The position numbers were made by a program, and so were the translations under genes. Below, in pieces: positions 8,637-16,595 of a DNA stretch of 64,000 nucleotides. Numbering within the stretch: the first letter of the stretch is position 1; every line of letters begins with the position of its first letter. Source of the stretch: Mariniflexile jejuense (GTDB lineage Bacteria; Bacteroidota; Bacteroidia; Flavobacteriales; Flavobacteriaceae); assembly GCF_042675665.1 (NCBI RefSeq), contig NZ_JBHTJI010000001.1, forward strand, positions 2,582,785 to 2,646,784, written 5' to 3'. The notes beneath the pieces are model-generated. The model was not told the origin of the DNA. It did not search any database and worked only from the letters and a program-made list of their open reading frames with translations.

Positions 8637-9155
8637 ATGTTATCAAAAAATATAGAAAAAGCACTTAACAGCCAGATTAAAATAGAAGCTGAATCATCTC
8701 AAATATATTTAGCAATGGCATGTTGGGCAGAGGTAAAAGGTTTAGAAGGCGTTGCAGGGTTTATGTACAAGCAATCACAAGAAGAGCGCGACCATATGCT
8801 TAAATTGGTAAAATATGTTAACGAACGTGGTGGGCATGCGCAAGTATCGGCACTTTCTGCGCCTAATGTAACATTCAAATCGTTTAAAGAAATGTTTGAG
8901 GAACTTTATAAACACGAAATTTTTGTTTCTGAAAGCATTAACGAATTGGTTCATATAAGTTTACAAGAAAAAGATTATTCAACCCATAACTTTTTACAAT
9001 GGTATGTAGCAGAGCAAATAGAGGAAGAAGCTATGGCGCGTACTATTTTAGATAAGATAAATTTAATTGGCGATGATAAAGGCGGTTTGTATCTGTTTGA
9101 TAGAGACATACTAAATTTAACCGTTAGTACAGCTGCCACTACAACACCTGAATAA
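8637..9155 (+). CDS. ftnA: non-haem ferritin
   Basis: 172 residues, the usual length of bacterial ferritin. It stores iron as a ferric mineral in a 24-subunit cage. The four-helix bundle and ferroxidase ligands are visible: Glu in KIEAESSQIYLAMACW (helix A), the ExxH pair in KQSQEERDHMLKL (helix B), Glu in ELVHISLQEKDYST, and QWYVAEQIEEEAMART (helix D region). No Met pair for haem is seen, so ferritin rather than bacterioferritin. In the same window are two Feo-type transport systems about 30 kb away, but no direct linkage. Confidence 0.96.
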   Translation: MLSKNIEKALNSQIKIEAESSQIYLAMACWAEVKGLEGVAGFMYKQSQEERDHMLKLVKYVNERGGHAQVSALSAPNVTFKSFKEMFEELYKHEIFVSESINELVHISLQEKDYSTHNFLQWYVAEQIEEEAMARTILDKINLIGDDKGGLYLFDRDILNLTVSTAATTTPE

Positions 9156-9195
9156 TTTTAACATTTAACCTTATTTAGATTTAATAAAAATAAAC

Positions 9196-9203
9196 TATAT
9201 TTG
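9196..9203 (+). promoter_or_regulatory. perfect Bacteroidota -7 box for the Cys-rich microprotein
   Basis: TATATTTG, a perfect match. It predicts a start of transcription near 9209, which supports translation from the TTG at 9232 rather than from anything further upstream. Confidence 0.65.
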
Positions 9204-9231
9204 CTCGCGTAATTTATTTACTCGTAATCAC

Positions 9232-9393
9232 TTGGGCAAAAAGAAGCAAAAAAAGGCACTAAAAAAACTAGAAAAGGCAGGAATAAAACTTCCTAGCAAA
9301 GTAAAAAGTAGTTGCTGTGAAAAATACAAGAAAAGAGAAGACAAGCGTTGTGGAAAATGCCCTTGCTTCGATTTACTTAAAAAAGTTGCATAG
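9232..9393 (+). CDS. 53-residue Lys/Cys-rich microprotein, TTG start
   Basis: No ATG exists in this frame between the preceding promoter and the stop, so a TTG start is proposed. The product is very basic at its N-terminus (MGKKKQKKALKKLEKAGIKL) and has five cysteines at residues 28, 29, 40, 43 and 45, the last three as CGKCPC. That spacing looks like a metal-binding knuckle, but with no recognised family this is inference. A promoter 29 bp upstream and an intrinsic terminator 33 bp downstream frame exactly this reading frame, which is the main reason to believe it is a gene. The opposite strand is also open over 9228-9416 but has only Phe/Leu-rich nonsense. Confidence 0.62.
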   Translation: MGKKKQKKALKKLEKAGIKLPSKVKSSCCEKYKKREDKRCGKCPCFDLLKKVA

Positions 9394-9425
9394 TTTCTTA
9401 AAACTATAAAAAACATAATTATAAG

Positions 9426-9461
9426 AACAGACTTTCTATACGATTAGTCTGTTTTTTTTTT
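9426..9461 (+). terminator. Rho-independent terminator of the microprotein gene
   Basis: AACAGACT ... AGTCTGTT, an 8-bp stem with a 12-nt loop, followed by a run of nine T. Confidence 0.85.
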
Positions 9462-9551
9462 AACATAAATGTTTTTTACTTCAAACTACAAGAAATGAAA
9501 ATTTTGTAATCAAAATCTATAATGATGTAACAAAAAATCAAAACTCTGTTG

Positions 9552-9559
9552 CATCTTTG
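9552..9559 (+). promoter_or_regulatory. probable -7 box for the lipocalin-like gene
   Basis: CATCTTTG, one mismatch to the consensus, 25 bp before the ATG at 9585. Its position overlaps the in-frame ATG at 9549 and so argues against that start. Confidence 0.55.
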
Positions 9560-9584
9560 TATTATAATTAAATTTATAAAAAAT

Positions 9585-10055
9585 ATGAAAAAGTTAATAC
9601 TATTATGTTTTGCAATTGGTTTAGTAAGTTGTGGTGCTTCTAAAACTGTAAGAGTATCAAAAAAAGTAATTAAAGGCGATTGGGTTTTAAATTCAATAAC
9701 CTATAATCAAGCAGGAACGTATAATGCAACATTGCTAAATGATGCACCAAAAGCTTGTTTTGAAGGTAGTACTTGGCAATTTGTACCTAATAATAATACA
9801 GGGGTTTATTCTATAAACAATGCTAGTTGTGCTTCAGGAGAAAGGCATTTTGTATTCACCATTCAAGAAGTAGATGCAGAAACGGGTTTATATGATTTTT
9901 TATTGAAGCCAACAAACGAAAAACACAAATCAGAAACCAATCAAGGATTTAGATTAAAACTAGCCGCTTTATCTGATACAAATATGCAATGGCAACAAAC
10001 AATAAGTGTAAGCGGTAGCCCACTTACTATTAACATGAATTTTATCAAACAATAA
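9585..10055 (+). CDS. lipocalin-family lipoprotein
   Basis: 156 residues from the ATG at 9585, chosen because it opens a textbook lipoprotein signal (MKKLILLCFAIGLVSCGAS, Cys16) and because the -7 box lies between it and the alternative ATG at 9549. The mature domain starts KGDWVLNSITYNQAG and continues with beta strands and FEGSTWQFVPNNNTGVYSI, the pattern of small lipocalin-like proteins of Bacteroidota. The ligand is unknown. It is followed 57 bp later by an OmpA-family lipoprotein on the same strand; no terminator separates them, so co-transcription is likely. Confidence 0.8.
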   Translation: MKKLILLCFAIGLVSCGASKTVRVSKKVIKGDWVLNSITYNQAGTYNATLLNDAPKACFEGSTWQFVPNNNTGVYSINNASCASGERHFVFTIQEVDAETGLYDFLLKPTNEKHKSETNQGFRLKLAALSDTNMQWQQTISVSGSPLTINMNFIKQ

Positions 10056-10112
10056 ATAGCAGATAACAAATTTTAAAGGTTAAATTAATTATCTAGTAAT
10101 AAAACAAAACAT

Positions 10113-10817
10113 ATGAAAACAATAATAAATAAAATAGGAATTTTACTTTTTACAGCTGTAATAGCTATAAGTTTAACTAATTGTAAAGCAGTACAAAACG
10201 CAAATAACAAACAAAAAGGAGCTGTTATTGGTGCTACTGGTGGTGCCATTTTAGGTGCTATTATTGGTAATAATGTTGGTAAAGGCGGTAATGGCGAATT
10301 AGGTGCTGTTATAGGCGGTGTTATTGGTGGTGGTGCAGGTATACTTATCGGAAATAAAATGGATAAGCAAGCTCAAAAAATTGAAGAAGAAATACCAGGT
10401 GCACAAGTTGAACGTGTTGATGATGGTATTGTTGTAACTTTTGATGAAAGCAGTGGTGTATATTTTGATACAGCTAAGTATAACATTAATGCAGCTTCTC
10501 AAACCACATTAAACAAATTAATTGCTGTTTTTAAAGAATATCCAGATACTAATTTATTGGTTGTTGGGCATACTGATAGCCAAGGTGCTGAAGATTATAA
10601 TATGACGCTATCTAAAAACAGAGCAAATGCAGTAACTAGTTATTTAACTTCTAAAGGAATTTCAAGCGGAAGACTTACAACCAATTGGTTTGGTGAAACA
10701 CAACCATTACATGATAATGCGACTGCTGAAGGTAGAGCAAAAAACCGTCGTGTAAATATTGCCATTTTACCAAATGAAAAAATGATTCAAGATGCTAAAA
10801 ATCAAGCAGGGAATTAA
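10113..10817 (+). CDS. OmpA-family lipoprotein with glycine-zipper segment
   Basis: 234 residues. A lipoprotein signal ends at the Cys of ISLTNCKAV. Next comes a Gly-rich zipper (GAVIGATGGAILGAIIGNNVG ... GGVIGGGAGILIG, about residues 36-80), then an OmpA C-terminal peptidoglycan-binding domain (about 115-225): YFDTAKYNINAASQTTLNKL, VVGHTDSQGAEDYNMTLSKN, and RVNI near the end, with the NX2LSX2RA pattern as MTLSKNRANAV. The protein should link the outer membrane to murein. It ends 24 bp before a strong hairpin. Confidence 0.93.
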   Translation: MKTIINKIGILLFTAVIAISLTNCKAVQNANNKQKGAVIGATGGAILGAIIGNNVGKGGNGELGAVIGGVIGGGAGILIGNKMDKQAQKIEEEIPGAQVERVDDGIVVTFDESSGVYFDTAKYNINAASQTTLNKLIAVFKEYPDTNLLVVGHTDSQGAEDYNMTLSKNRANAVTSYLTSKGISSGRLTTNWFGETQPLHDNATAEGRAKNRRVNIAILPNEKMIQDAKNQAGN

Positions 10818-10841
10818 TAATTTTTTCTTATAAACTTGTAT

Positions 10842-10882
10842 AAATCTCGTTTTCGATGTTAATTTGAAAACGAGATTTTTTT
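10842..10882 (+). terminator. terminator hairpin abutting the next start codon
   Basis: A perfect 13-bp stem (AAATCTCGTTTTC / GAAAACGAGATTT) with an 11-nt loop and a T-run that ends directly at the ATG of the following gene (10883). It is a good terminator for the OmpA-family gene; read-through would place the hairpin on top of the next ribosome entry site. Confidence 0.8.
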
Positions 10883-11500
10883 ATGAATACAAAAACGCCA
10901 AAAATAGCTGAATACTTATCTCTTTTTGTAATGACTACCATTACCATTTTAGCTATTTATAACAAACAAATAAGTGTGTTCTATATTTTGTATTTGTTTT
11001 GGATAGATGAGTTTTTAAAGACGGTTTTTGATAGATTGCGTTATCAATTTAAAAGAAGTCAAATTCAAAACCCAGAGGCTTTTTTTTCAAATACTAAAAA
11101 CCGATTGTTTTTTCTAATGATTTATATAGTATTCATTATCGTTTTTTTTGGATTAATGATCGATTGGAATAATACAGATTTGGTACTTGGTAATTTTGAA
11201 GTATTCTTTTTTAAAAATGCACTTTTTAATTTTAGTTTGATAACGTTTTTACTTCGAGAAATTTATTTATATATAAATAACAATTCGTATACCGAAGCAC
11301 ATCATCTTATTTCAAAAGGTATAATTACTTTACATGTATCACTTATTTTAGGTATGTTTATCTGGTTTCTTATAAAGAAAGAGTTTATAGTTTTTGAAAA
11401 TTATGTTACTGTTTTTGCTATCATTCCTTTTTTGCTATTAAAAGTATTTTTTGAATTTCAAGAAATTCGAGAAAGACACACAAATAGAAATGACAATTAA
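10883..11500 (+). CDS. integral membrane protein of unknown function
   Basis: 205 residues with five to six hydrophobic segments (about 12-28, 30-47, 74-93, 108-122, 148-165, 173-190) separated by short charged loops, such as DRLRYQFKRSQIQNPEAF. The first two segments and the YLFWIDEFLKTVFDRLRY motif resemble DUF6498-type proteins as I remember them, but I am not sure. The gene has no visible promoter of its own between the terminator hairpin and the ATG, so it either relies on read-through or has an atypical start. Confidence 0.6.
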   Translation: MNTKTPKIAEYLSLFVMTTITILAIYNKQISVFYILYLFWIDEFLKTVFDRLRYQFKRSQIQNPEAFFSNTKNRLFFLMIYIVFIIVFFGLMIDWNNTDLVLGNFEVFFFKNALFNFSLITFLLREIYLYINNNSYTEAHHLISKGIITLHVSLILGMFIWFLIKKEFIVFENYVTVFAIIPFLLLKVFFEFQEIRERHTNRNDN

Positions 11501-11536
11501 TTTAAATTCTTTACAGCTGGCATTTTTTTAAATTCC

Positions 11537-11551
11537 GGCAGATTATCTGCC
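11537..11551. repeat. short palindrome between convergent genes
   Basis: GGCAGATTATCTGCC, a 6-bp perfect stem with a 3-nt loop in a 174-bp gap between convergent genes. It lacks a T-run, so it may be an extragenic palindrome rather than a terminator. Nothing else is seen in the gap. Confidence 0.5.
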
Positions 11552-11675
11552 TCATTACAATCTTGTTCCTTTTTACCACTAACATGACAAACACTTTTAA
11601 AAAGTAGCTGTTTGCTGCAATATTAAATATTGTTTATTAATAATTACATGGGTATTTACAGTGAAATTATGTTTT

Positions 11676-12377
11676 TTAGTAGTATTTAACAGTTCGTTTT
11701 GTAAAACTGCCGCTATCTGTAGTTTGAGTTGTCCAATTACCTTGTTTATCAAATTTATAACTGTATGTACTGGTAGTGCCGTTATAAGTGGAAGCTACCA
11801 TAATGCCATTTTTGTAATGATAAATTTCTTTTTGCTCGCTATTATTAAACGTGATTGTAATTTCTAAGGTGTTATTTTTAAGTTCTTTATAGTTGTAATA
11901 GTGTATTTGAATAGGGTCGTTTCCATATATATAAGTATATTGTTTAATACGTCCATTAATATCATAATCGTATATTGTTTTATAAGAAATGCCATTTTCT
12001 ATACCATACTCTGTTTCGAGTAAGCCGCTGTTATTGTAGGTAAAAAAAGTAGATTCATCCTTGCCTGAAATGGTCATTTCAATGATTTGTTCTTTATTGT
12101 TTTTAAGATAGGTGTATAAAATATCCCCCGTTTTCATAGTGATTTTGGTATTGCTATGAGTGAAAACATCGGTCATGCTTTTAATTACATTGCCATTTTT
12201 ATCAAAATAATCATCTCCAGCCATTTTAACTGGTCCTTTTAATGCCAAGTCCTCTTTATGAAAAAAGCCTATTACAGGATTCATGGGTGCATGGTCTGAT
12301 ATTTGTCCGGTGGTGGGCGGATTTTTATAGCTTGTAAAAAAGAGCACTATTAAGATAGATTTTATTATTATTTTCAT
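11676..12377 (-). CDS. exported YD-like repeat protein, minimal NAPxNP-type paralogue
   Basis: 233 residues. An N-terminal hydrophobic segment (residues 1-15) is followed by HAPMNPVIGFFHKEDLALKG, which aligns by eye with the signature of the three larger NAPxNP proteins of this cluster. Then come repeats of the YxYDxxGRIxxY kind (YFDKNGNVIKS, FTYNNSGLLETEY, YDYDINGRIKQYTY, YSYKFDKQGNWTTQ), and it ends at FTKRTVKYY. The larger relatives continue past this point, so this one equals their first module only. Last gene of the minus-strand cluster. No enzymatic motif is seen; function unknown. Confidence 0.72.
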   Translation of the reverse strand: MKIIIKSILIVLFFTSYKNPPTTGQISDHAPMNPVIGFFHKEDLALKGPVKMAGDDYFDKNGNVIKSMTDVFTHSNTKITMKTGDILYTYLKNNKEQIIEMTISGKDESTFFTYNNSGLLETEYGIENGISYKTIYDYDINGRIKQYTYIYGNDPIQIHYYNYKELKNNTLEITITFNNSEQKEIYHYKNGIMVASTYNGTTSTYSYKFDKQGNWTTQTTDSGSFTKRTVKYY

Positions 12378-12433
12378 GGAATAGGTTATTGATTATTAAA
12401 ATAATGAGTATTAATTGTTTTTGTTAAACCATA

Positions 12434-13315
12434 TTAAAGTGTTTTAATAAATGCCATTATTTGTGTATTAGTTGGCGTTGCGTTTTTTGAACCTTTAAAA
12501 GAGCGTGTTGTTATTGTTCTGGTTTTTCCTGAGCCGTAATCGTTTGCTGTTTTACTTGCGCGTATAACCCAAGTATCATTCTGATATAAATAAGCATACT
12601 CATAAACAGGATTACTGCGCTTACCATTGTTTAACCTATAAGAAGCAATGTCATTGCCATGTGCATCTAGTTCGTTTTCACTTGTGTCGACTGCATTACC
12701 TTTAGCATCATATCGAGTTTTTTTTACTTCACGGCCATTTTGAAGTTCATAAACGTACTTAAAGCGTACTTCGTTACTAGTATTGTAACTGGTATGTGTT
12801 TTTATGTTGCCTTTAGTTTCAAACAAATCTACTAATTGACCGCTACTACCATAACGTTCTTCTTTCACGACAGTTTTACCATTATAGGTTTTTACAATTT
12901 TAGGAAAGAAATTGTTACCACCTTCAACGGTGGTGTAAATAGTTAAGGGGTTACTGCCTTCGTAGCTATAAGTAGTAATTGCAATTAGTCCTTGTGCGCT
13001 GGAATTGCCAGAAATTTTAATAACACGACCTGCATCATCATAACTATATTCCTGTGAACGTGTACTGCCGTCTGGAAACGATTGTATGTGCGTTTTAAAG
13101 TTTCCTTCCTTAGTAAAAGTAAAGGTAGATGTGCTTTTAAGGATGAGTTCACCCTTTGTTTCGTTATAAATTTGTTGCTTTTGCTCTAAACTGGTAGTGC
13201 CTTGTGGGAGGTTTAAAGTCCACAAATCATTTTCTGTAATGGGCTTTGATGATGTGTTACAAGCCAACCCAATTAATGCTAGAATGAATATTGAGAAACG
13301 TTTCATGTTTTTCAT
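12434..13315 (-). CDS. YD-like repeat lipoprotein, AFI-tail subfamily
   Basis: 293 residues. A lipoprotein signal ends at the Cys of LALIGLACNTSS. The body has Rhs/YD-like repeats (FTKEGNFKTHIQ, YSYDDAGRVIKISG, TRYDAKGNAVDTS). The C-terminus reads YLYQNDTWVIRASKT ... RTITTRSFKGSKNATPT ... IMAFIKTL, a pattern repeated in the genes at 17978 and 21098 (W, RA or a similar pair, a basic R-x-I strand, then AFI/AFL). These three form one subfamily. Probably periplasm- or surface-facing; no known catalytic domain. It lies 19 bp after the upstream gene of the cluster. Confidence 0.72.
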   Translation of the reverse strand: MKNMKRFSIFILALIGLACNTSSKPITENDLWTLNLPQGTTSLEQKQQIYNETKGELILKSTSTFTFTKEGNFKTHIQSFPDGSTRSQEYSYDDAGRVIKISGNSSAQGLIAITTYSYEGSNPLTIYTTVEGGNNFFPKIVKTYNGKTVVKEERYGSSGQLVDLFETKGNIKTHTSYNTSNEVRFKYVYELQNGREVKKTRYDAKGNAVDTSENELDAHGNDIASYRLNNGKRSNPVYEYAYLYQNDTWVIRASKTANDYGSGKTRTITTRSFKGSKNATPTNTQIMAFIKTL

Positions 13316-13334
13316 AGTGGGTGTTTTTTTAGAT

Positions 13335-14282
13335 TTATAAATCTTTCATTTTGTTAAAGAATAAATAGTCAAATTCTGTACTTCCACTCACACTATTATC
13401 AGTATATACAATTTTACGGAAATGGAACCTACGTGTAGTTCGCCCAAAACGTGTTTCCTTTGTCATACGACGTGTCCAGTCTCCATTTTCTGGCGTAGAT
13501 TGTCCCATTTCGTATATTATTTCTGCTTCATTTAATATTCCCTCTAGTTGTGCATCATAAGCACTTTGGTTTGTTGCTCGCAATAGTTTTAATTGATTTA
13601 CCGCAGTAGCTGGATCTTTATGGTCTGCAAGTTTAAAATGCCTATATTGACTAGGAAATAGGTGTAAATCCTTATCTAGGTTATCCCACCTAGCAAACAA
13701 TTCGCCATTGTAATAAGCAAAATAGTTTGTTAAACTCCCTGCTTTTTCCTTTCCATCAATTTGCGTTACTAGGTCTAGACTTCCATTTTTGTAATAAAAA
13801 TTTGTCCAATTGTGACCACCATTATCAAAATCGGTAGTAATGGTTTCTATATATCCTTTATTATTGTACGTGTAGTTGCGTGTGTAATTTGAATAAACGC
13901 CTGTAGCCGTTTCGGTAGTAATTTTTCCATTAGTATTATACTTAAAAGTGCTCTTTACGTTAAAATTTTTGGCACTTGCTAGTGTATTTAAACTATCTAA
14001 TTTACCATTGCTGTATACGTAATTATGTGCAGTTTCTGATTCAAATTTACCTAGAATATGTATGTACTCTTGGATAAACTGTCCTTTATCGTTAAAGCTA
14101 TTAACGGTTACCATTACGGGGTCGTACCCTTTATCGGTAGCATCATAAGTAACTATTTGTGTATAGAAAATGGGTTTAGAAACCTCATAATCTTTAAATG
14201 TTTTGTGTGGTAATTGCGTGTGTATTTGTGCGTTTATAACATTTACTATTATTATAAGTAAAAAGAGTATCTTATTTTTCAT
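13335..14282 (-). CDS. exported YD-like repeat protein
   Basis: 315 residues with a signal peptide (to about VINAQ, residue 19). Repeats such as VNSFNDKGQFIQEY, FKYNTNGKITTETATG, YTYNNKGYIETITT and FYYKNGSLDLVTQ occupy about residues 60-180. The rest (FARWDNLDKDLHLFPSQYRHF ... AQLEGILNEAEIIYEMG ... DWTRRMTKETRFGRTTRRFH) is helical and basic and differs from the two subfamilies nearby. It sits after a 202-bp gap, the longest in the cluster, so a second promoter may lie there, though I find no good TAnnTTTG box in it. Confidence 0.7.
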   Translation of the reverse strand: MKNKILFLLIIIVNVINAQIHTQLPHKTFKDYEVSKPIFYTQIVTYDATDKGYDPVMVTVNSFNDKGQFIQEYIHILGKFESETAHNYVYSNGKLDSLNTLASAKNFNVKSTFKYNTNGKITTETATGVYSNYTRNYTYNNKGYIETITTDFDNGGHNWTNFYYKNGSLDLVTQIDGKEKAGSLTNYFAYYNGELFARWDNLDKDLHLFPSQYRHFKLADHKDPATAVNQLKLLRATNQSAYDAQLEGILNEAEIIYEMGQSTPENGDWTRRMTKETRFGRTTRRFHFRKIVYTDNSVSGSTEFDYLFFNKMKDL

Positions 14283-14484
14283 TTGAATTTGTTTTAAAAA
14301 TTTTTGTTTAATTTCGATCTACTATCATTTGGATTGCTTATACTGGCTTTATTATATATAACTGTAAATTATATTTTAATTGATTTTGCATTTATTAAGT
14401 TGGTTACTTTACATACTATTTTATACTTATCTATTAAATAAAATACCTTAGTGAACCTATGATGAATTAAGCAACTGTCTTAAT

Positions 14485-16521
14485 TTATTTTGTAAAAGGT
14501 TGGCCTGTATGTGGTAATAAAGAATCTATTGCTTGATAAATACCGCCGTAGTTTTTCACATACCATACAGGTTTATTATTTATATAAATATGAGCATTTC
14601 GACCAGCATCTACATGAATTTTGTAACTGTTAGAGTCTAAAACTTTTCCATTTGAAAAAATAACGGCTTTTCCATGTGCAATATCTATCCAATCATTATT
14701 TGAATATGTGGTTGCCGATTGGAATTTTACGTCCTTACTTAGTGTTGTGCGGCTTATTTTTATGGTTTTGTTTAATTTTTTTAAATATATAAGGTAGAAA
14801 GATTCGCCAGCGTTTAAAACAGACATGTCGTTATTTGAAATAATTGTGCCGTTGTTGTATATGTAATTAAGTATTCCATTTTTATAAAGTAGTACCACCT
14901 CATTTTCTTTGGCAACCTTTGTTGTGTTTACCATAGTTCCAGTAGGTATTGATTTGTAATTATAGAATACAAAGTCGTCGAATCCATATCCTAATAGCAT
15001 GTTCTCATTGTCGGCAGTAATTATAAAATATCTTGGATTTGTAATTAGGTTATTATTTTGATAAAATTCAAAACTAGTATCTCCTAATTTTTTTGCAACT
15101 ACTGGTAATGCTGGGCTGTAAGCAATTGCGGTTTCTTTTTTACTTAAAGGATTGTTGTCTAATATTTTCTCGCCATTATATTGCTTCCCTATGTATAATT
15201 TATAAACTGTGTTTGTAGCTGTACCTGTTAATACATATAATGGGTTGTTGTTTTTAACAGCGATATGATCTCCGTTTTCGGAGTATTTCCATTTAACATC
15301 GCTATAATCTTTTACCTCTTCACCATTTATAAATAATTTAATTAAGCCTTTTTCGGGGTTATGGCCATAAACTACGGGGTTGTTTACATAAGTTTTTGCT
15401 GGGTAAAATCCATTAGAACTTTTATAATCTTGAACTATAAAATGGCGTTGTGCTGTACTGTCTGTTAAATAATAGCTTTCTCCATAATAATGGTGTTTAA
15501 AATTTTTAATTAGAAGGCCATTGTCATACAATGAGATACTACCATTGTTATATTCTAAAAGCGACTCATAACCAGACGCAATCTCAAATGCTGTTCCTTT
15601 AATACCTTTATCATGGTTTGAAAGAAAAGCTCCTGTACCATAATAGTATCTTGATTCTTTATCAATAAAAAATAGTACACCATTATCTATAGTTCGAGTT
15701 CCTATAAGTTGTTTTTTAACAGGTTCATTTCTTATCATTGCATAGGGTAATACCACGTCAGACCCATCTAAAAAATATTGTTTTTCCCAATCTAGTTTTT
15801 TGTTTTTTATAATTAGGTCAATATCCTCATAGTATACAATATTTCGCGCTGTGTTTGTGGTCATGTAACGAGGGTTTATTACTTTTTCGTTAATCCAGTT
15901 ACCTTTTGTGTCAAAAACGTATTCGCGTCTTATAGGCATTTCATCGTTCCATGCACTGCTTATTAATAAACCATTTTTAAATTGTGTAATAGTAGTTCCG
16001 CTTATGCCATCAGCATTTTTTATATTTCCAGTTACAACAAGCAAATCATTATTAGCATAGTAACTGTACTGTGTTTTGTCAGTGGCTTTTTTAGCTTTAT
16101 TATAAGATGTAGTTTCAATCAATCGCTTTTTAGTATCATAACTATAGTTATGAATCCAAAAATCATTTTCTTCATAAATGATGCATTTATTAGTATCATA
16201 TTTATAGGTTGTAGCCTTATCATAAAAAGCTGTTTTGGTAACAGTTAGTAACCCGTTTTGTGTTTCGTAGTATTCCCATTTGTTTTTTATAGCATCTTGC
16301 AAACTGTAAGAGCTAGTTGTGTAGTTGCGTTTACCGTTACGCGGATATGTGCTATAATCTACTATATATACACTACCTTTAATATTTTTAGCTGCAAGTT
16401 CATTGTAATATGGTCCTATAGGATTTACAGGTGCATTAACTTTATCTATGTAAACTTGGGCTTTTGCGGTGTAAGCTTCTGCGAAAGCGAAACAAAGGAA
16501 TAATAATAGGTTTTTTTTCAT
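14485..16521 (-). CDS. exported NAPxNP-type YD-like repeat protein, long form
   Basis: 678 residues. Signal peptide (to about TAKAQ, residue 22), then the family signature YIDKVNAPVNPIGPYYNE. A YD-like repeat zone follows (YKYDTNKCIIYEEN, YSYDTKKRLIETTS, YVFDTKGNWINEK) closing with RNIVYYED. After this, a second half of about 420 residues made of short strands with repeated YYxxG/YNNGxx elements (ESRYYYGTGAFLS, LEYNNGSISLYDNG, LLYKNGILNYIYNNGT). This second half aligns loosely with the matching parts of the genes at 16596 and 18951. It might be a beta-propeller or WG-like array, but that is a guess. Confidence 0.7.
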   Translation of the reverse strand: MKKNLLLFLCFAFAEAYTAKAQVYIDKVNAPVNPIGPYYNELAAKNIKGSVYIVDYSTYPRNGKRNYTTSSYSLQDAIKNKWEYYETQNGLLTVTKTAFYDKATTYKYDTNKCIIYEENDFWIHNYSYDTKKRLIETTSYNKAKKATDKTQYSYYANNDLLVVTGNIKNADGISGTTITQFKNGLLISSAWNDEMPIRREYVFDTKGNWINEKVINPRYMTTNTARNIVYYEDIDLIIKNKKLDWEKQYFLDGSDVVLPYAMIRNEPVKKQLIGTRTIDNGVLFFIDKESRYYYGTGAFLSNHDKGIKGTAFEIASGYESLLEYNNGSISLYDNGLLIKNFKHHYYGESYYLTDSTAQRHFIVQDYKSSNGFYPAKTYVNNPVVYGHNPEKGLIKLFINGEEVKDYSDVKWKYSENGDHIAVKNNNPLYVLTGTATNTVYKLYIGKQYNGEKILDNNPLSKKETAIAYSPALPVVAKKLGDTSFEFYQNNNLITNPRYFIITADNENMLLGYGFDDFVFYNYKSIPTGTMVNTTKVAKENEVVLLYKNGILNYIYNNGTIISNNDMSVLNAGESFYLIYLKKLNKTIKISRTTLSKDVKFQSATTYSNNDWIDIAHGKAVIFSNGKVLDSNSYKIHVDAGRNAHIYINNKPVWYVKNYGGIYQAIDSLLPHTGQPFTK

Positions 16522-16595
16522 TATTTTATTGTTTAATAGATAATAATGCTTGTATTTTAATAAATAGTATTTAATTTTTCGTTAGAGGTGTTGGA

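Noticed and set aside
9549..9584. Longer start for the lipocalin-like protein (ATG at 9549)
   Set aside because: The -7 box at 9552-9559 overlaps it, and the lipoprotein signal starts at the ATG at 9585.
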